This document shows, piece by piece, positions 8,328 to 17,085 of a stretch of DNA of 64,000 nt. The notes beneath the pieces are model-generated. The model saw only the letters and a list, made by a program, of their open reading frames with translations. It searched no databases and was not told where the DNA came from. Numbering within the stretch: the first letter of the stretch is position 1; each line of letters opens with the position of its first letter. Source of the DNA: Akkermansia massiliensis (GTDB lineage Bacteria; Verrucomicrobiota; Verrucomicrobiia; Verrucomicrobiales; Akkermansiaceae); contig NZ_JAMGSI010000002.1 of assembly GCF_023516715.1 (NCBI RefSeq), positions 806,001 through 870,000 of the forward strand. Direction: 5' to 3'. A program made the position numbers and the translations under genes.

Positions 8328-8532
8328 AGTTGTTTTCGGTAGAAGGGCATCTATTGGTACAGGACGCGGCGGTAGTAAAAACAGACTAGATTTTTCCTGC
8401 GTATTTTTCAGGCCGGCCCCAGTGTTTTTTGGGGAAGGCATGAATGGGAGATGCGCGTGGATGTCTTGATATTGGCGGAGCTGGCACGGTTGGGGTCTTG
8501 TTTTGCCTCAGGAGGCTTGTTAGAGTGATGGT

Positions 8533-9321
8533 ATGGCTTTTCTGGAACTGGATCATGTGAGCGTTGTCTTTCCTGCGGTGCAGGGGCTGCTCTCCTCCCG
8601 CAAACCGGCGTCTGTGGTGGCGGTGGACGGGGTGTCCCTGTCCGTGGAGAAAGGAGAAATCCTTGGGCTGGTAGGGGAGTCCGGCTGTGGCAAGTCCACT
8701 CTGTCCCGCACGGTGATGCTGCTCCAGAAGCCTACGGAGGGACGCATTTTTCTGGAAGGAGAGGAACTGACGGCTCTTTCCGCCTCCGAGGTCAGGAAGC
8801 GCCGTCCGGATTTTCAAATGATTTTCCAGGACCCCTACGCTTCCCTGAATCCCCGTTTCACGGTGTATGCGACGTTGAAGGAGGCGTTGGAATGCCGCAG
8901 CCGCAAAAGATCTTTCTCACAGATGAGGGACGAGGTGGCGGAACTGATGGAAAGGGTGGGCCTGAATCCCTCCCTGATGCGCAAGTATCCCCATGAATTT
9001 TCCGGAGGCCAGCGCCAGCGCGTAGCCATCGCGCGTGCCTTGGCTCCGGAACCCCGGCTGGTCATTGCGGATGAACCCGTTTCTGCGCTGGACGTCTCCA
9101 TCCAGTCCCAGATTTTGAACCTTCTCATCGCTCTGGCCCGCGACTTGAACCTGACCATGATCTTCATTTCCCATGATTTGTCCGTGGTTCATTACATTGC
9201 GGACCGTATTGCCGTGATGCGCAAGGGCCGCATCGTGGAATACGGGGAGGCGGACGAAGTTTTTTCCTCCCCCTCCCACGAGTACACCCAGGCGTTGCTT
9301 GCCGCAGTGCCGCGGCTGTAG
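8533..9321 (+). CDS. Oligopeptide/dipeptide-type ABC transporter ATP-binding protein (OppF/DppF-like), orphan
   Basis: 262 aa with a complete ABC ATPase signature set: Walker A GESGCGKST (48-56), Q-loop QMIFQDPYASLNPR (95-108), signature FSGGQRQR (156-163), Walker B LVIADEP (176-182) and switch His 214. The Q-loop form FQDPYASLNPR is characteristic of the OppF/DppF/GsiA branch, which energises peptide, nickel or glutathione importers. The usual C-terminal dimer extension of OppF is short here, ending HEYTQALLAAVPRL. No permease, binding protein or OppD partner is adjacent, so this ATPase must work with parts coded elsewhere or is a leftover. Confidence 0.85.
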   Translation: MAFLELDHVSVVFPAVQGLLSSRKPASVVAVDGVSLSVEKGEILGLVGESGCGKSTLSRTVMLLQKPTEGRIFLEGEELTALSASEVRKRRPDFQMIFQDPYASLNPRFTVYATLKEALECRSRKRSFSQMRDEVAELMERVGLNPSLMRKYPHEFSGGQRQRVAIARALAPEPRLVIADEPVSALDVSIQSQILNLLIALARDLNLTMIFISHDLSVVHYIADRIAVMRKGRIVEYGEADEVFSSPSHEYTQALLAAVPRL

Positions 9322-9615
9322 GTGAATGGAAGAAAAAAGAAGGGGGGGAGGGATTCCTGTCAATGAATATGCTCGTTCCATCTATCTCCTTTCCAACGAT
9401 CAGCAAAAGGGAAGTGCTCAGACTGTCCTGCATCACCAAATGGCAGATAAAGAAAGTTCGGTGTAGTCATAAAATCCTGGTCAGTAATTTGAGAATTTTA
9501 CATTACTCTCATTTCCATTCGTCATTAGGTAATAAGGCATATTCTTTTTTAACCAGAATATCATGACAATTAAAGGTTAAAATGGTTAAGTGGGGATTGG
9601 GTCATATTTCCACTA

Positions 9616-9975
9616 CTATAATGATATGTCCGGTCCAGCGTTATTGTTTTGGAAAAAACGGGAATGTTGCATGGGTTCCAAAGGTATGCTGATGCCAATT
9701 ATTTTTAGAATGGAATGGAGGATTTTATTGTATTTAGGCCTGTAATAATGGTCGCCGTAAAATTGTTCAGGATAGATGATGCGGTCCGTAAATTCGACAT
9801 GGAATTCTAAAGTTATTTTAATTTCATATCCGCATATTTGACTCATGTCTGAAAGTCGTTTGTTGATTTCGTTGATATTTTTGTCTGTAACCAGTATGTC
9901 TGACCAGTATTCTTCTAATACAAATTTACAAAAAACCTTCGGAAAGTTGTATCTTTTCGAACGTTTTAAAGACAT
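9616..9975 (-). CDS. Hypothetical protein downstream of the RHS module
   Basis: 119 aa, no recognised domain, no signal peptide, charged and rich in Ile, Asn and Tyr. Base composition is much more AT-rich than the surrounding core genes and like that of the RHS tip and the membrane protein before it. It is the third gene in the same direction (RHS, membrane protein, this), 42 nt after the previous start-to-stop gap, so it may be a second immunity gene or part of an older toxin cassette. This is inference from position and composition only. Confidence 0.5.
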   Translation of the reverse strand: MSLKRSKRYNFPKVFCKFVLEEYWSDILVTDKNINEINKRLSDMSQICGYEIKITLEFHVEFTDRIIYPEQFYGDHYYRPKYNKILHSILKIIGISIPLEPMQHSRFFQNNNAGPDISL

Positions 9976-10017
9976 TAAATCTCGAATTGATAATATTATT
10001 AAAATATCAATATAATT

Positions 10018-10296
10018 TTAAAGAAACGGAAAAATTAATAAAAACATTATACATATAAAAAAGAAGTAAAAAATAGAAACAACAAAAAATATCAGTAGAT
10101 TTTTTCTATTTGAGAAGAGAGAATATATCCAGCAAAATAGAAAAATTAAAATAACTAAAATTAAATAGAAAATCAAATAACCTAATTGCCTATCATTATT
10201 TTTATTATAAAATTGTGGCAGAATATATGTGACACATATATTAATTATAAATAAAATAATAGGAACGAACCAGGTTATAACATTTTTTGTATTCAT
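10018..10296 (-). CDS. Small integral membrane protein, candidate immunity protein to the RHS toxin
   Basis: 92 aa, almost entirely hydrophobic, with three transmembrane helices (about 7-27, 39-59 and 67-90). Its ATG overlaps the RHS stop codon (ATGA, 10293-10296), so it is translationally coupled to the toxin. In polymorphic toxin systems the gene directly after the toxin tip is normally the immunity gene. A membrane immunity protein would fit a toxin acting on or from the periplasmic side of the inner membrane. I do not recognise a named immunity family. Confidence 0.6.
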   Translation of the reverse strand: MNTKNVITWFVPIILFIINICVTYILPQFYNKNNDRQLGYLIFYLILVILIFLFCWIYSLFSNRKNLLIFFVVSIFYFFFICIMFLLIFPFL

Positions 10297-13200
10297 TTAT
10301 TTGATGATAGATTATATTCATCTTGTTTTACACCTTTGATAATAAAATTCTTAGAATTGAATTGAAATTCAGGTATTTTACCGGAAACAAAACAAGCTAC
10401 ATTTCTAAAACACTTAGCCATTTTTTCTTTCCATGTTCCTTCTAAAGATCGAAAATCAAAATCATATATATCATATATATCATATATGTACAATGAATAT
10501 TTAAAATTAAATTTATTATCAACAATACCTCCAACAATATAACTATAATCTCCTAAAATATATAGCATATCATTTTCTTTGGAATGGGCCAGAGACCAAT
10601 TTTTCATTCTAATATTCTTATTGCATCTATTTTTAGGATCTTCCTTCACAAAAGCAATGGCTTTTCTAACAGCATACATCTCTGGTTTTTTGGGTATTTT
10701 ATTAGGATCATATGTATAATCAGTTCCTCTTCCTGCCAAAAAATGAGTATAAATTTTCATTATATCAATATTCCAATATCTTAAACTAACAAATCCCATA
10801 ACTGCTGCAAATACAGCTCTTCCATTAGGACCGAGTCCATTAATAATAAAATTATCTATGATTTCGTCATGACCAGGATCACTAAAAGAAAGATTATATT
10901 TCTTTGTCACAATTTCTTTAACATCTCCTAATTCCAATTCAATGGAGCTCAATCCTAATAAATCCGCCTCTATATTAATACTATTATTAATAAATGAGTA
11001 CAAATTCCAACCTCCTTGTTCCTGAATGGGATCGCGGTTGATCCACCTGCCGTCTGCGGGATTGAGGTGGCGGTAATTGTAGTAGACAAGCCCCAATTCG
11101 TCATCTGCATACTCGCAGGAAAACCTGAACTTGTTCTCTTGAGCCATGTCTTCCTTAGCGGTGAGAAGGCTACCAAAAGGAGCATACTCGTAACGAGCTC
11201 TTCTCGTCTGTTGTCCGTCAAAAATGGAAGTAACGTTCTTCAAGGCATCGTGCATGAAGTAGAGATGCTCTTTTACTTTCATTCCGTTTTCCTGCCAGCA
11301 TGTCATCATCAGGATGCGCGTTGCCGTCGGTTCCGTTGGATCCAACAGGTAGCTCTTTATAAGCATAGGCTCAGGCTGCATCAAATCCAGTTCGGCTACC
11401 TGCAGATAATCCCGGTACAGGAACCGGGAGTGGCTGGATACTGCCCCATTGACGGTGACCTTCTTCTCGAAGCGCCTTCCCCGGTAGTCGTAGCCGCAGG
11501 TAATGGACGTTCTGCCATCCTGGCTGGTGAAGACGACGGGGCGGTCATTGGCGTCGTAGGAGATTTCCCAGATGCCCGTTGAGGTCCTGATGCGGGTCTG
11601 GTTGCCGTCGGCATCGTAGACGGGGGTAAAATCTTCTCCTTCCCCGGCAATCTCCGTGTACTGGTTGAGCGGGTTGGATTCGTAGGCTACTTCCTTCTCC
11701 AGTTCACGGGCGGTCTTGCGGTTGCCGATGTTGTCATAGCAGTACGCAAAGCTTCCTCCCCGGCTGATGCGGTCTTCCAGCAGTTCACTGCGGCTGTTGT
11801 AGGTAAAATCTCTTATCGTCGCGGGAGTGGCAGCATCCCATAAGTCCCGTCGTTGAGTAGGACGCATCAGCGCGTCGTAGTCGTATTCGTGGCCGGCCGC
11901 CAATTCGCCATCCGCTCCCTTCCTGTAACCGATAGCGGTTACGAGGTTGAGTGTGGGATGGTAGGTATTGCAGCGGACCATGCCGTTGGGGTAGGTGAGA
12001 TGGTGGAGGAAGCCGGTGGTTTGATCGTACCGCCAGGTAAAAGAAGACTTCAGTCCTTCCAGATTCATCCCAATCATGCCGCCTTTGGAATCGTAGTCAA
12101 GATGGGAGTGCTGCACGGTGCGTGTGCCGAGCATCAAGCGGTATCCGTTGGAACGCCCCTGGGCATCGTATTCTTCTTGAAGAGAACTTTCCACCTGTCC
12201 AAAGGAAGTGTCCTGAATCATCCTTCCGTAGCTGTCATAGGAAAATTCCCTGAGACCCGAAGCGTCATAGACGGAGATTATCTGCCCCAGATGGTTGGAT
12301 GAAAAGATCCAGGGAGAAGTTCCATCGCTGTAGGAAACCGAGATGAGTTCTCCTGTAAAGGGAGCATACTTATACGTTATGACAAGCCCCCTGGCTTTGA
12401 CAAGTGTCTCCTGACGGTTGAGCTCGTCATAGGTTCTGGAAACACAGGAACCGTCGGCATAAGTCTTTTTCAATTCCAGCCCCGTGGCCTCGTCATAGAG
12501 CCAGGTGGTGGTGTCTCCGTCGGTTCGGCCGGAAGGATCGGAAGTGATGTCGCCTTCGTTTGCACGGAAGGTAGTCAGGGCCACCATGCGGTCGGCTTCG
12601 TCGTAGGCGAAGCAGGCCGGCTGAATGGCGGTGCCATATTCGGCCGTCTTTCTGCCGCGTATGTCGTAGGAATAACAGGTTGTTCCTCCCAAAGCGTCGG
12701 TGATGCAGGCAGGATGGTCACAGCAGGACGAGTAGCTGGTGGTGGTGACATGGCCCGCAGGACCAGTAGTCTTAACCGGGCGTCCTGCAAGATCCGTTTC
12801 CTCCATAGTGGTGTTGCCGCGGCCATCGGTTTTTTCCAGAATCACCCCTGTAGAGGTGCAGGAACGCCGCTGGATGGAACAGATTCCGGAGTGGTCGGTC
12901 TGATTGGTCCCAAACCCGTCTACGACAAGAGACTCGGCTACCATGTTTGAAGTGGGAATGCGGCTGAACCGGGTGCGCTTGGTTGGAACAGTGTACTCCG
13001 TCCATTGTACGCTCTGCTGTCCGTAGACGTCCGTGGTGATGGATTTGTTTTCCAGTACAGCGCTGAGTCTGGAAACCATGTTTTCCGTGGTCTGGGTGAG
13101 GGGGAATCCGTCGGCGTTGCAGGTGGTGGAAGTCTGCACCTGGTAGACGCCGTCTTCCCGGAGCCGGTAACAGGAGGAGTTTTCCGAGACTCTGTTTCTA

Positions 13201-13688
13201 GAGGGATCATCCGGATGGAGGTCGTCCAGCTGGACGGTCCGCCTCACGGCGTGTCCCAGTTCATTGTAGACGGTGACTGTAGAGGCCATGTCTTCCGTCT
13301 GGGAACGAACCGGTTGCCCCTTGGCATTGTATGTATTACTGGTGACGATGAACCCTCCCTTCGTATTGGGCTGTTCCTGCCGGACGGTTTGACCGAAGCC
13401 GTTTTCCAGAGACCGCAACAGCACAATTCCCTTGGACAAGGTCGTGGTCAGGATGCCTTCCGAAGTCAATTCCAGCCTGGTCTCCATTTCGCGCTGGCCG
13501 GTTCCTCCCTCCAGAATGACAGTGCCGTCGTAATAGGTTTTGGTAACCAGAGTGGCCCCTGCTGGAGTGGTAACCGTGGTGGTAAGGCCGTCTTCGCTGT
13601 ATTCAGTCCGAGTCACGCGTCCAAGAACATCCGTCGTGGCAATCGTTCTTCCCAAATTGTCATACTCCGTGCTTTCCGTCGTCGTCAT
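10293..13688 (-). CDS. RHS/YD-repeat polymorphic toxin, 5' truncated
   Basis: About 1131 codons from the ATG at 13688. The frame continues open to 13901, but those 71 codons lie antisense to a dnaB fragment and look non-RHS. Many YD repeats are seen (forms such as YDELNRQETL, YDAQGRSNGY, YDANDRPVVF). The RHS core ends with YNYRHLNPADGRWINRDPIQ, then NLYSFINN and DLLGL. RHS proteins form a shell around a C-terminal toxin, released by self-cleavage near this motif. The remaining tip of about 220 residues is AT-rich and unlike the core, with features HFLAGRGTDYTYDP, ILGDYSYIVGG and an IYD-IYD-IYDFDF run. I cannot assign its activity. Signal peptide and N-terminal regions are absent, so it is probably a displaced or silent RHS copy. 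Confidence 0.75.
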   Translation of the reverse strand: MTTTESTEYDNLGRTIATTDVLGRVTRTEYSEDGLTTTVTTPAGATLVTKTYYDGTVILEGGTGQREMETRLELTSEGILTTTLSKGIVLLRSLENGFGQTVRQEQPNTKGGFIVTSNTYNAKGQPVRSQTEDMASTVTVYNELGHAVRRTVQLDDLHPDDPSRNRVSENSSCYRLREDGVYQVQTSTTCNADGFPLTQTTENMVSRLSAVLENKSITTDVYGQQSVQWTEYTVPTKRTRFSRIPTSNMVAESLVVDGFGTNQTDHSGICSIQRRSCTSTGVILEKTDGRGNTTMEETDLAGRPVKTTGPAGHVTTTSYSSCCDHPACITDALGGTTCYSYDIRGRKTAEYGTAIQPACFAYDEADRMVALTTFRANEGDITSDPSGRTDGDTTTWLYDEATGLELKKTYADGSCVSRTYDELNRQETLVKARGLVITYKYAPFTGELISVSYSDGTSPWIFSSNHLGQIISVYDASGLREFSYDSYGRMIQDTSFGQVESSLQEEYDAQGRSNGYRLMLGTRTVQHSHLDYDSKGGMIGMNLEGLKSSFTWRYDQTTGFLHHLTYPNGMVRCNTYHPTLNLVTAIGYRKGADGELAAGHEYDYDALMRPTQRRDLWDAATPATIRDFTYNSRSELLEDRISRGGSFAYCYDNIGNRKTARELEKEVAYESNPLNQYTEIAGEGEDFTPVYDADGNQTRIRTSTGIWEISYDANDRPVVFTSQDGRTSITCGYDYRGRRFEKKVTVNGAVSSHSRFLYRDYLQVAELDLMQPEPMLIKSYLLDPTEPTATRILMMTCWQENGMKVKEHLYFMHDALKNVTSIFDGQQTRRARYEYAPFGSLLTAKEDMAQENKFRFSCEYADDELGLVYYNYRHLNPADGRWINRDPIQEQGGWNLYSFINNSINIEADLLGLSSIELELGDVKEIVTKKYNLSFSDPGHDEIIDNFIINGLGPNGRAVFAAVMGFVSLRYWNIDIMKIYTHFLAGRGTDYTYDPNKIPKKPEMYAVRKAIAFVKEDPKNRCNKNIRMKNWSLAHSKENDMLYILGDYSYIVGGIVDNKFNFKYSLYIYDIYDIYDFDFRSLEGTWKEKMAKCFRNVACFVSGKIPEFQFNSKNFIIKGVKQDEYNLSSNK
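10462..10488. repeat. Three tandem 9-bp units in the RHS tip
   Basis: Units TCATATATA, TCATATATA and TCATATATG follow each other. On the minus strand they code for consecutive Ile-Tyr-Asp triplets just before FDF. A 9-bp unit can change copy number without shifting the frame. Confidence 0.8.
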
Positions 13689-14079
13689 GGGACCCACGTC
13701 CAGGCAGGCCGCCAACAGCCGGGAACGCGAAGTCGCGGAAATATCCGCGGGCCTGAAAGCCCTGGCAAAGGAATTAAAGGTTCCGGTCATCGTCCTGGCC
13801 CAGCTTAACCGTGGACCGGAGACGCGCGCGGGAAATAGCGTGGGCGTCCCCCGTATGTCCGACCTGCGCGAGTCCGGTTCCATTGAGCAGGACGCGGACA
13901 TGATAGGCTTGCTTTACCGTTCCGACTACTACGCCGAGGACGAGGACCAGCGGCAACAACTCGCCGGACAGGCCAGCCTTCACCTCGCCAAAAACCGCAA
14001 CGGCCCCACCGGGGACGTTCCGCTTCACTTTGACGCGGAACTCATGCGTTTCATCACCCGCGAGCCTGAAAAAAAATAG
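13689..14079 (+). pseudogene. dnaB: 3' fragment of replicative DNA helicase dnaB
   Basis: The plus-strand frame ending at the TAG at 14077-14079 codes for about 130 residues that match the C-terminal third of DnaB: REREVAEISAGLKALAKEL, PVIVLAQLNRGPETR, then DLRESGSIEQDADMIGLLYR, LAKNRNGPTGDVPLHF and RFITREP. Homology begins just after where the Walker B segment (DYLQLM in DnaB) would be. Upstream of about 13689 the frame runs into antisense RHS sequence, so the Walker A, primase-binding and N-terminal regions are missing. A complete dnaB must exist elsewhere because it is essential. This is a duplicated or displaced fragment, or an assembly join. Confidence 0.85.
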
Positions 14080-14097
14080 TGTCCCATTTGGGACACT
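14078..14097. terminator. Hairpin at the dnaB 3' end
   Basis: A perfect 8-bp stem, AGTGTCCC / GGGACACT, with loop ATTT overlaps the dnaB stop codon. A run of A residues lies just before it on the plus strand, so on the minus strand it reads as a hairpin followed by a T-tract. It could terminate dnaB or act in both directions. Confidence 0.6.
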
Positions 14098-14642
14098 TTA
14101 CCCTTTCCTTTCCCACCTCCTGACCCTTCCGGATATTTAAGGTTCCACCCTTTCGTCTATTTATGGTTGGTCACACTGCTTCTGATTAATTTCCAGAAAT
14201 CTTGAATAGGGTATAGATGGAATCCGTGTTTAGAGTGAACATGATTTCAACTTTTGAGGTATTGTTAGATTGGACGAAAACGGTGATGGTTTCTTTTGCC
14301 GATTTTTTGTTGTTAAAAGTACACTCTAGAATTCGAATAATATGGATTTGTAGTTATTTCTTGTTACTGAGGTCAGGAAGACAAAGTTTTTTATTTTCAA
14401 CTCTCCCATACTTTTTCTTATCTCTTTTGAAATCATCATATAAATAAATTCAATAATTTATATTTAATTTCATGAAAGCTCAAAGGTGGAGAACCTGCAA
14501 GGAGTGATTGGTTCGATTTTACGGAGGTTATTGGCAGGGTTTATGTTTAATCTTTGAAAATTCTGAAATGATGGCACAGTTTTATGGAATGAAAGTCGTT
14601 GCGCGTTGTCTGACTAAAAACAGTCCTTCCCGTTTTAAAAAC
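14098..14642. other. AT-rich intergenic stretch, no gene seen
   Basis: 545 nt between the dnaB fragment and the amidohydrolase. Short open frames here (for example 14217-14447) have unlikely composition and no ribosome site. I see no RNA gene, repeat or mobile-element end. Confidence 0.5.
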
Positions 14643-15857
14643 ATGCAAATATCATTGTTGACCTTGCTGGTCCTTCTTCTCCAGACTTTTTCGGCCATGG
14701 CGCAGCAACCGGAGGTGCAGAGCGCCGCCAGGGACGCCGTGGAGTGGCGGCACCATATCCATGAGAATCCGGAATTGTCTTTTGAAGAATACAAGACGAG
14801 CAATTATGTGGCGGACCTGCTTGCCTCGTTCGGCCACATTGAAATTCTGCGGCCTACGAAGACCTCCGTGGTCGGCATTCTGCGCGGCGGAAAGCCCGGG
14901 AAAACCGTCGGCTTCCGGGCGGACATGGACGCGCTTCCCGTGCAGGAGGAGACAGGATTTTCCTTTGCCAGCAAAACACCGGGCGTAAGCCATGCCTGCG
15001 GGCATGACATGCACACGGCCATGCTGCTGGGAACAGCCAAGGTTCTTGCCTCCATGCAGAAGGAATTGCCCGGCACGGTGTATTTCATTTTCCAGCCCGG
15101 GGAGGAAAAATCGCCCGGGGGCGCCCTTCCGATCATCAAGAGCGGAGTTCTCAAAGGCGTAGACGCCATCTTCGGTGCGCATGTGATGCCCAATGAACCT
15201 GCCGGGTCCATCGGCATTCTGCCGGCGGGGGCCGCCTCTTCCTCGTCGGACGGTTTTTTCCTTACCATTCAGGGGAAGGGTTCCCATGGCTCCATGCCGC
15301 AGCTGGGCGTGGACCCCATCGTCACGGGCTCTGAAATCGTGATGGCACTGCAAACGGTCGTCTCCCGCAATGCGACGCCCGGGGACATGGCCGTGATCAC
15401 CGTGGGAAAATTCCAGTCCGGCAACGCTCCCAACGTCATTCCGGACAAAGCGGAGCTGGGAGCCTCCATCCGTTCCGTAACGCCGGAAACCCGCAAACTG
15501 CTGGAAGAACGCACCCGGTCCGTCATCGACCATGTATGCAAGGCCAATGGAGCGCAGTACAAGCTGGATTACGTTCTGGGCTATCCGTCCATCCAGAATA
15601 ATGCTGCCCTGCGGGAACTGGCGAAGAAGGCGGCCGTTGAAGCCGTGGGTGAGAAGAACGTTTTTGATTCTCCCAGAATACCGGCCAGTGAGGATTTCTC
15701 CTATTATGCGCAGGTAGCGCCCACTTATTTCATGACCATCGGTTCCGGGGACGGCCCTGCGAATCACAATCCCGGATTCAAGGCGGACGACGGAGCGATT
15801 CTCAACGGAATCAAGGCGGAGGTCCGGATGATCCTGGATTACCTGAACTCCAAATAA
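14643..15857 (+). CDS. Secreted M20-family amidohydrolase (peptidase M20D type)
   Basis: 404 aa from the ATG at 14643, which starts directly at a signal peptide (MQISLLTLLVLLLQTFSAMA). In-frame starts at 14589 and 14508 would add an implausible N-region. Family motifs are RHHIHENPELSFEEY, GFRADMDALPVQE, HACGHDMHTAMLLG (metal-binding Cys/His), FQPGEEKSPGG (catalytic Glu), and the dimerisation domain from IQGKGSHGSMP. This is the aminoacylase/hippurate hydrolase/IAA-amino acid hydrolase branch, which removes acyl groups from amino acids or short peptides. The export signal makes it periplasmic or secreted. It is a single gene, convergent with the cyclase gene. Confidence 0.88.
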   Translation: MQISLLTLLVLLLQTFSAMAQQPEVQSAARDAVEWRHHIHENPELSFEEYKTSNYVADLLASFGHIEILRPTKTSVVGILRGGKPGKTVGFRADMDALPVQEETGFSFASKTPGVSHACGHDMHTAMLLGTAKVLASMQKELPGTVYFIFQPGEEKSPGGALPIIKSGVLKGVDAIFGAHVMPNEPAGSIGILPAGAASSSSDGFFLTIQGKGSHGSMPQLGVDPIVTGSEIVMALQTVVSRNATPGDMAVITVGKFQSGNAPNVIPDKAELGASIRSVTPETRKLLEERTRSVIDHVCKANGAQYKLDYVLGYPSIQNNAALRELAKKAAVEAVGEKNVFDSPRIPASEDFSYYAQVAPTYFMTIGSGDGPANHNPGFKADDGAILNGIKAEVRMILDYLNSK

Positions 15858-15885
15858 AAGGAGGAAGGCAACAAGGGAAAGGCCC

Positions 15886-17049
15886 CTATTCCTGGCCGGA
15901 GCAGCGGGCGGCCTCCTGCATTTCCCGGATGCATTCCTCCATTAGCGCGGCGTCTATTTCATGGACGTCCTTTCCCCGGCCTATCCCGGTAAGCATCAAT
16001 ACCGTCAAATGGCCGCCAAGGTGCTCACGGAAGGCTTCCAGGCCCTTCAGCACTTCGCATGCGCCATCCTCCGTCCTGCGGGAGAGCAGAGGGTGGAACA
16101 CGGGCAGTCCCAGGGCTTTCAGTACGGAGACGATTCTTTCCGCCTCCGCAGCAGGCAGCCATCCCTTCCTGACGGAATAAAGGATATCCAGGCACATGCC
16201 CACGGAAACGGCTTCCGCATGGCCCAGCGTGTAGCCGGACATGGTTTCCATGTAATGGGCGGCCCAGTGTCCGAAGTCCAGGGGGCGGCTGGAACCCAAT
16301 TCAAAGGCGTCTCCACCTCCGGCGATGTGAGCGGCGTGCAGCAGCGCGGAACGCTCCACGGCATATTCCAGCGCGTCCCGCTCGCAGGCGGCCAGCGCGT
16401 CGGCGTTCGTTTCCAGCCAGTCAAAGAAGGAGGCGTCTTTTACCACGGCCACCTTCACCACTTCCGCCAGGCCGGCCCTTTTAAGGGAGAGGGGCTGGGA
16501 ATGAAGGAACAGGAAGTCGTTAAGCGTGGCCCAGGCTACGGCGAAGGTGCCCAGGTAGTTCTTCTGCCCCATGAAGTTAATTCCGTTTTTGACGCCTACG
16601 CCGGAATCCGCCTGGGAAAGGGTGGTGGTGGGCACGCGCAGCAGCCGGATGCCGCGGTGGGCGGTGGCGGCGGCAAAGCCCGCTACGTCCAGAAACGCCC
16701 CGCCTCCCACGGCAATGATGTAGGAATGGCGGTCGATGCCCGCTTCCACAATGTGGCGGAGGGCCTTTTCCCACGCGGCAAAGCCGGTTTTGGCCGCTTC
16801 CCCGCCCGGAACGGAACGGCAGCCGGCATAGGCCAGTTCTCCGGCGTTCTTTTCAAAATAACGGTCGATGTCCGCCGGGAGCTGCGGATAAAACCGTTCC
16901 AGCCCTTCCTCCATGAGGACGAGGACGCGGCCTCCGGGCCTCTGCTCCATCAGGCTGGCCAGCGCATCGTTTTCCGGACGGAAGGCTCCGTGGGTAAAGC
17001 CCGTTCTATAGGGAAAATCCAGCCGGATATTCAGCGTATGAAGGGACAT
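15886..17049 (-). CDS. 3-dehydroquinate synthase family cyclase, EboD-like
   Basis: 387 aa. The fold and NAD-binding signature of the sugar-phosphate cyclases are clear: AVGGGAFLDVAGFAAATAHRG (near 113-133), PTTTLSQADSGVGVKNGINF, and HWAAHYMETMSG...LGHAEAVSVGM with metal-binding His residues. Canonical AroB has TTLLAQVDSSVGGKTG; here the segment is TTTLSQADSGVGVKNG, which I associate with EboD-type cyclases rather than housekeeping AroB. It may still serve as the only DHQ synthase of the shikimate pathway. It lies 36 nt after the HtrA-like pair on the same strand. No other shikimate or ebo gene is near. Confidence 0.75.
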   Translation of the reverse strand: MSLHTLNIRLDFPYRTGFTHGAFRPENDALASLMEQRPGGRVLVLMEEGLERFYPQLPADIDRYFEKNAGELAYAGCRSVPGGEAAKTGFAAWEKALRHIVEAGIDRHSYIIAVGGGAFLDVAGFAAATAHRGIRLLRVPTTTLSQADSGVGVKNGINFMGQKNYLGTFAVAWATLNDFLFLHSQPLSLKRAGLAEVVKVAVVKDASFFDWLETNADALAACERDALEYAVERSALLHAAHIAGGGDAFELGSSRPLDFGHWAAHYMETMSGYTLGHAEAVSVGMCLDILYSVRKGWLPAAEAERIVSVLKALGLPVFHPLLSRRTEDGACEVLKGLEAFREHLGGHLTVLMLTGIGRGKDVHEIDAALMEECIREMQEAARCSGQE

Positions 17050-17085
17050 TTCAGAAGGAATGCAATGGAATGGCTCGCGGCTTTC

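Noticed and set aside
13540-13688. Upstream extension of the dnaB fragment frame
   Set aside because: This part is the antisense of RHS and has no helicase similarity.
13689-13901. N-terminal extension of the RHS frame
   Set aside because: Although open, it is the antisense of the dnaB fragment and has no RHS-like YD pattern, so I did not count it as RHS sequence. It could still be translated by chance.
14217-14447. Possible 76-codon gene in the gap after the dnaB fragment
   Set aside because: No ribosome site, unlikely hydrophobic composition, AT-rich DNA where chance frames are common.
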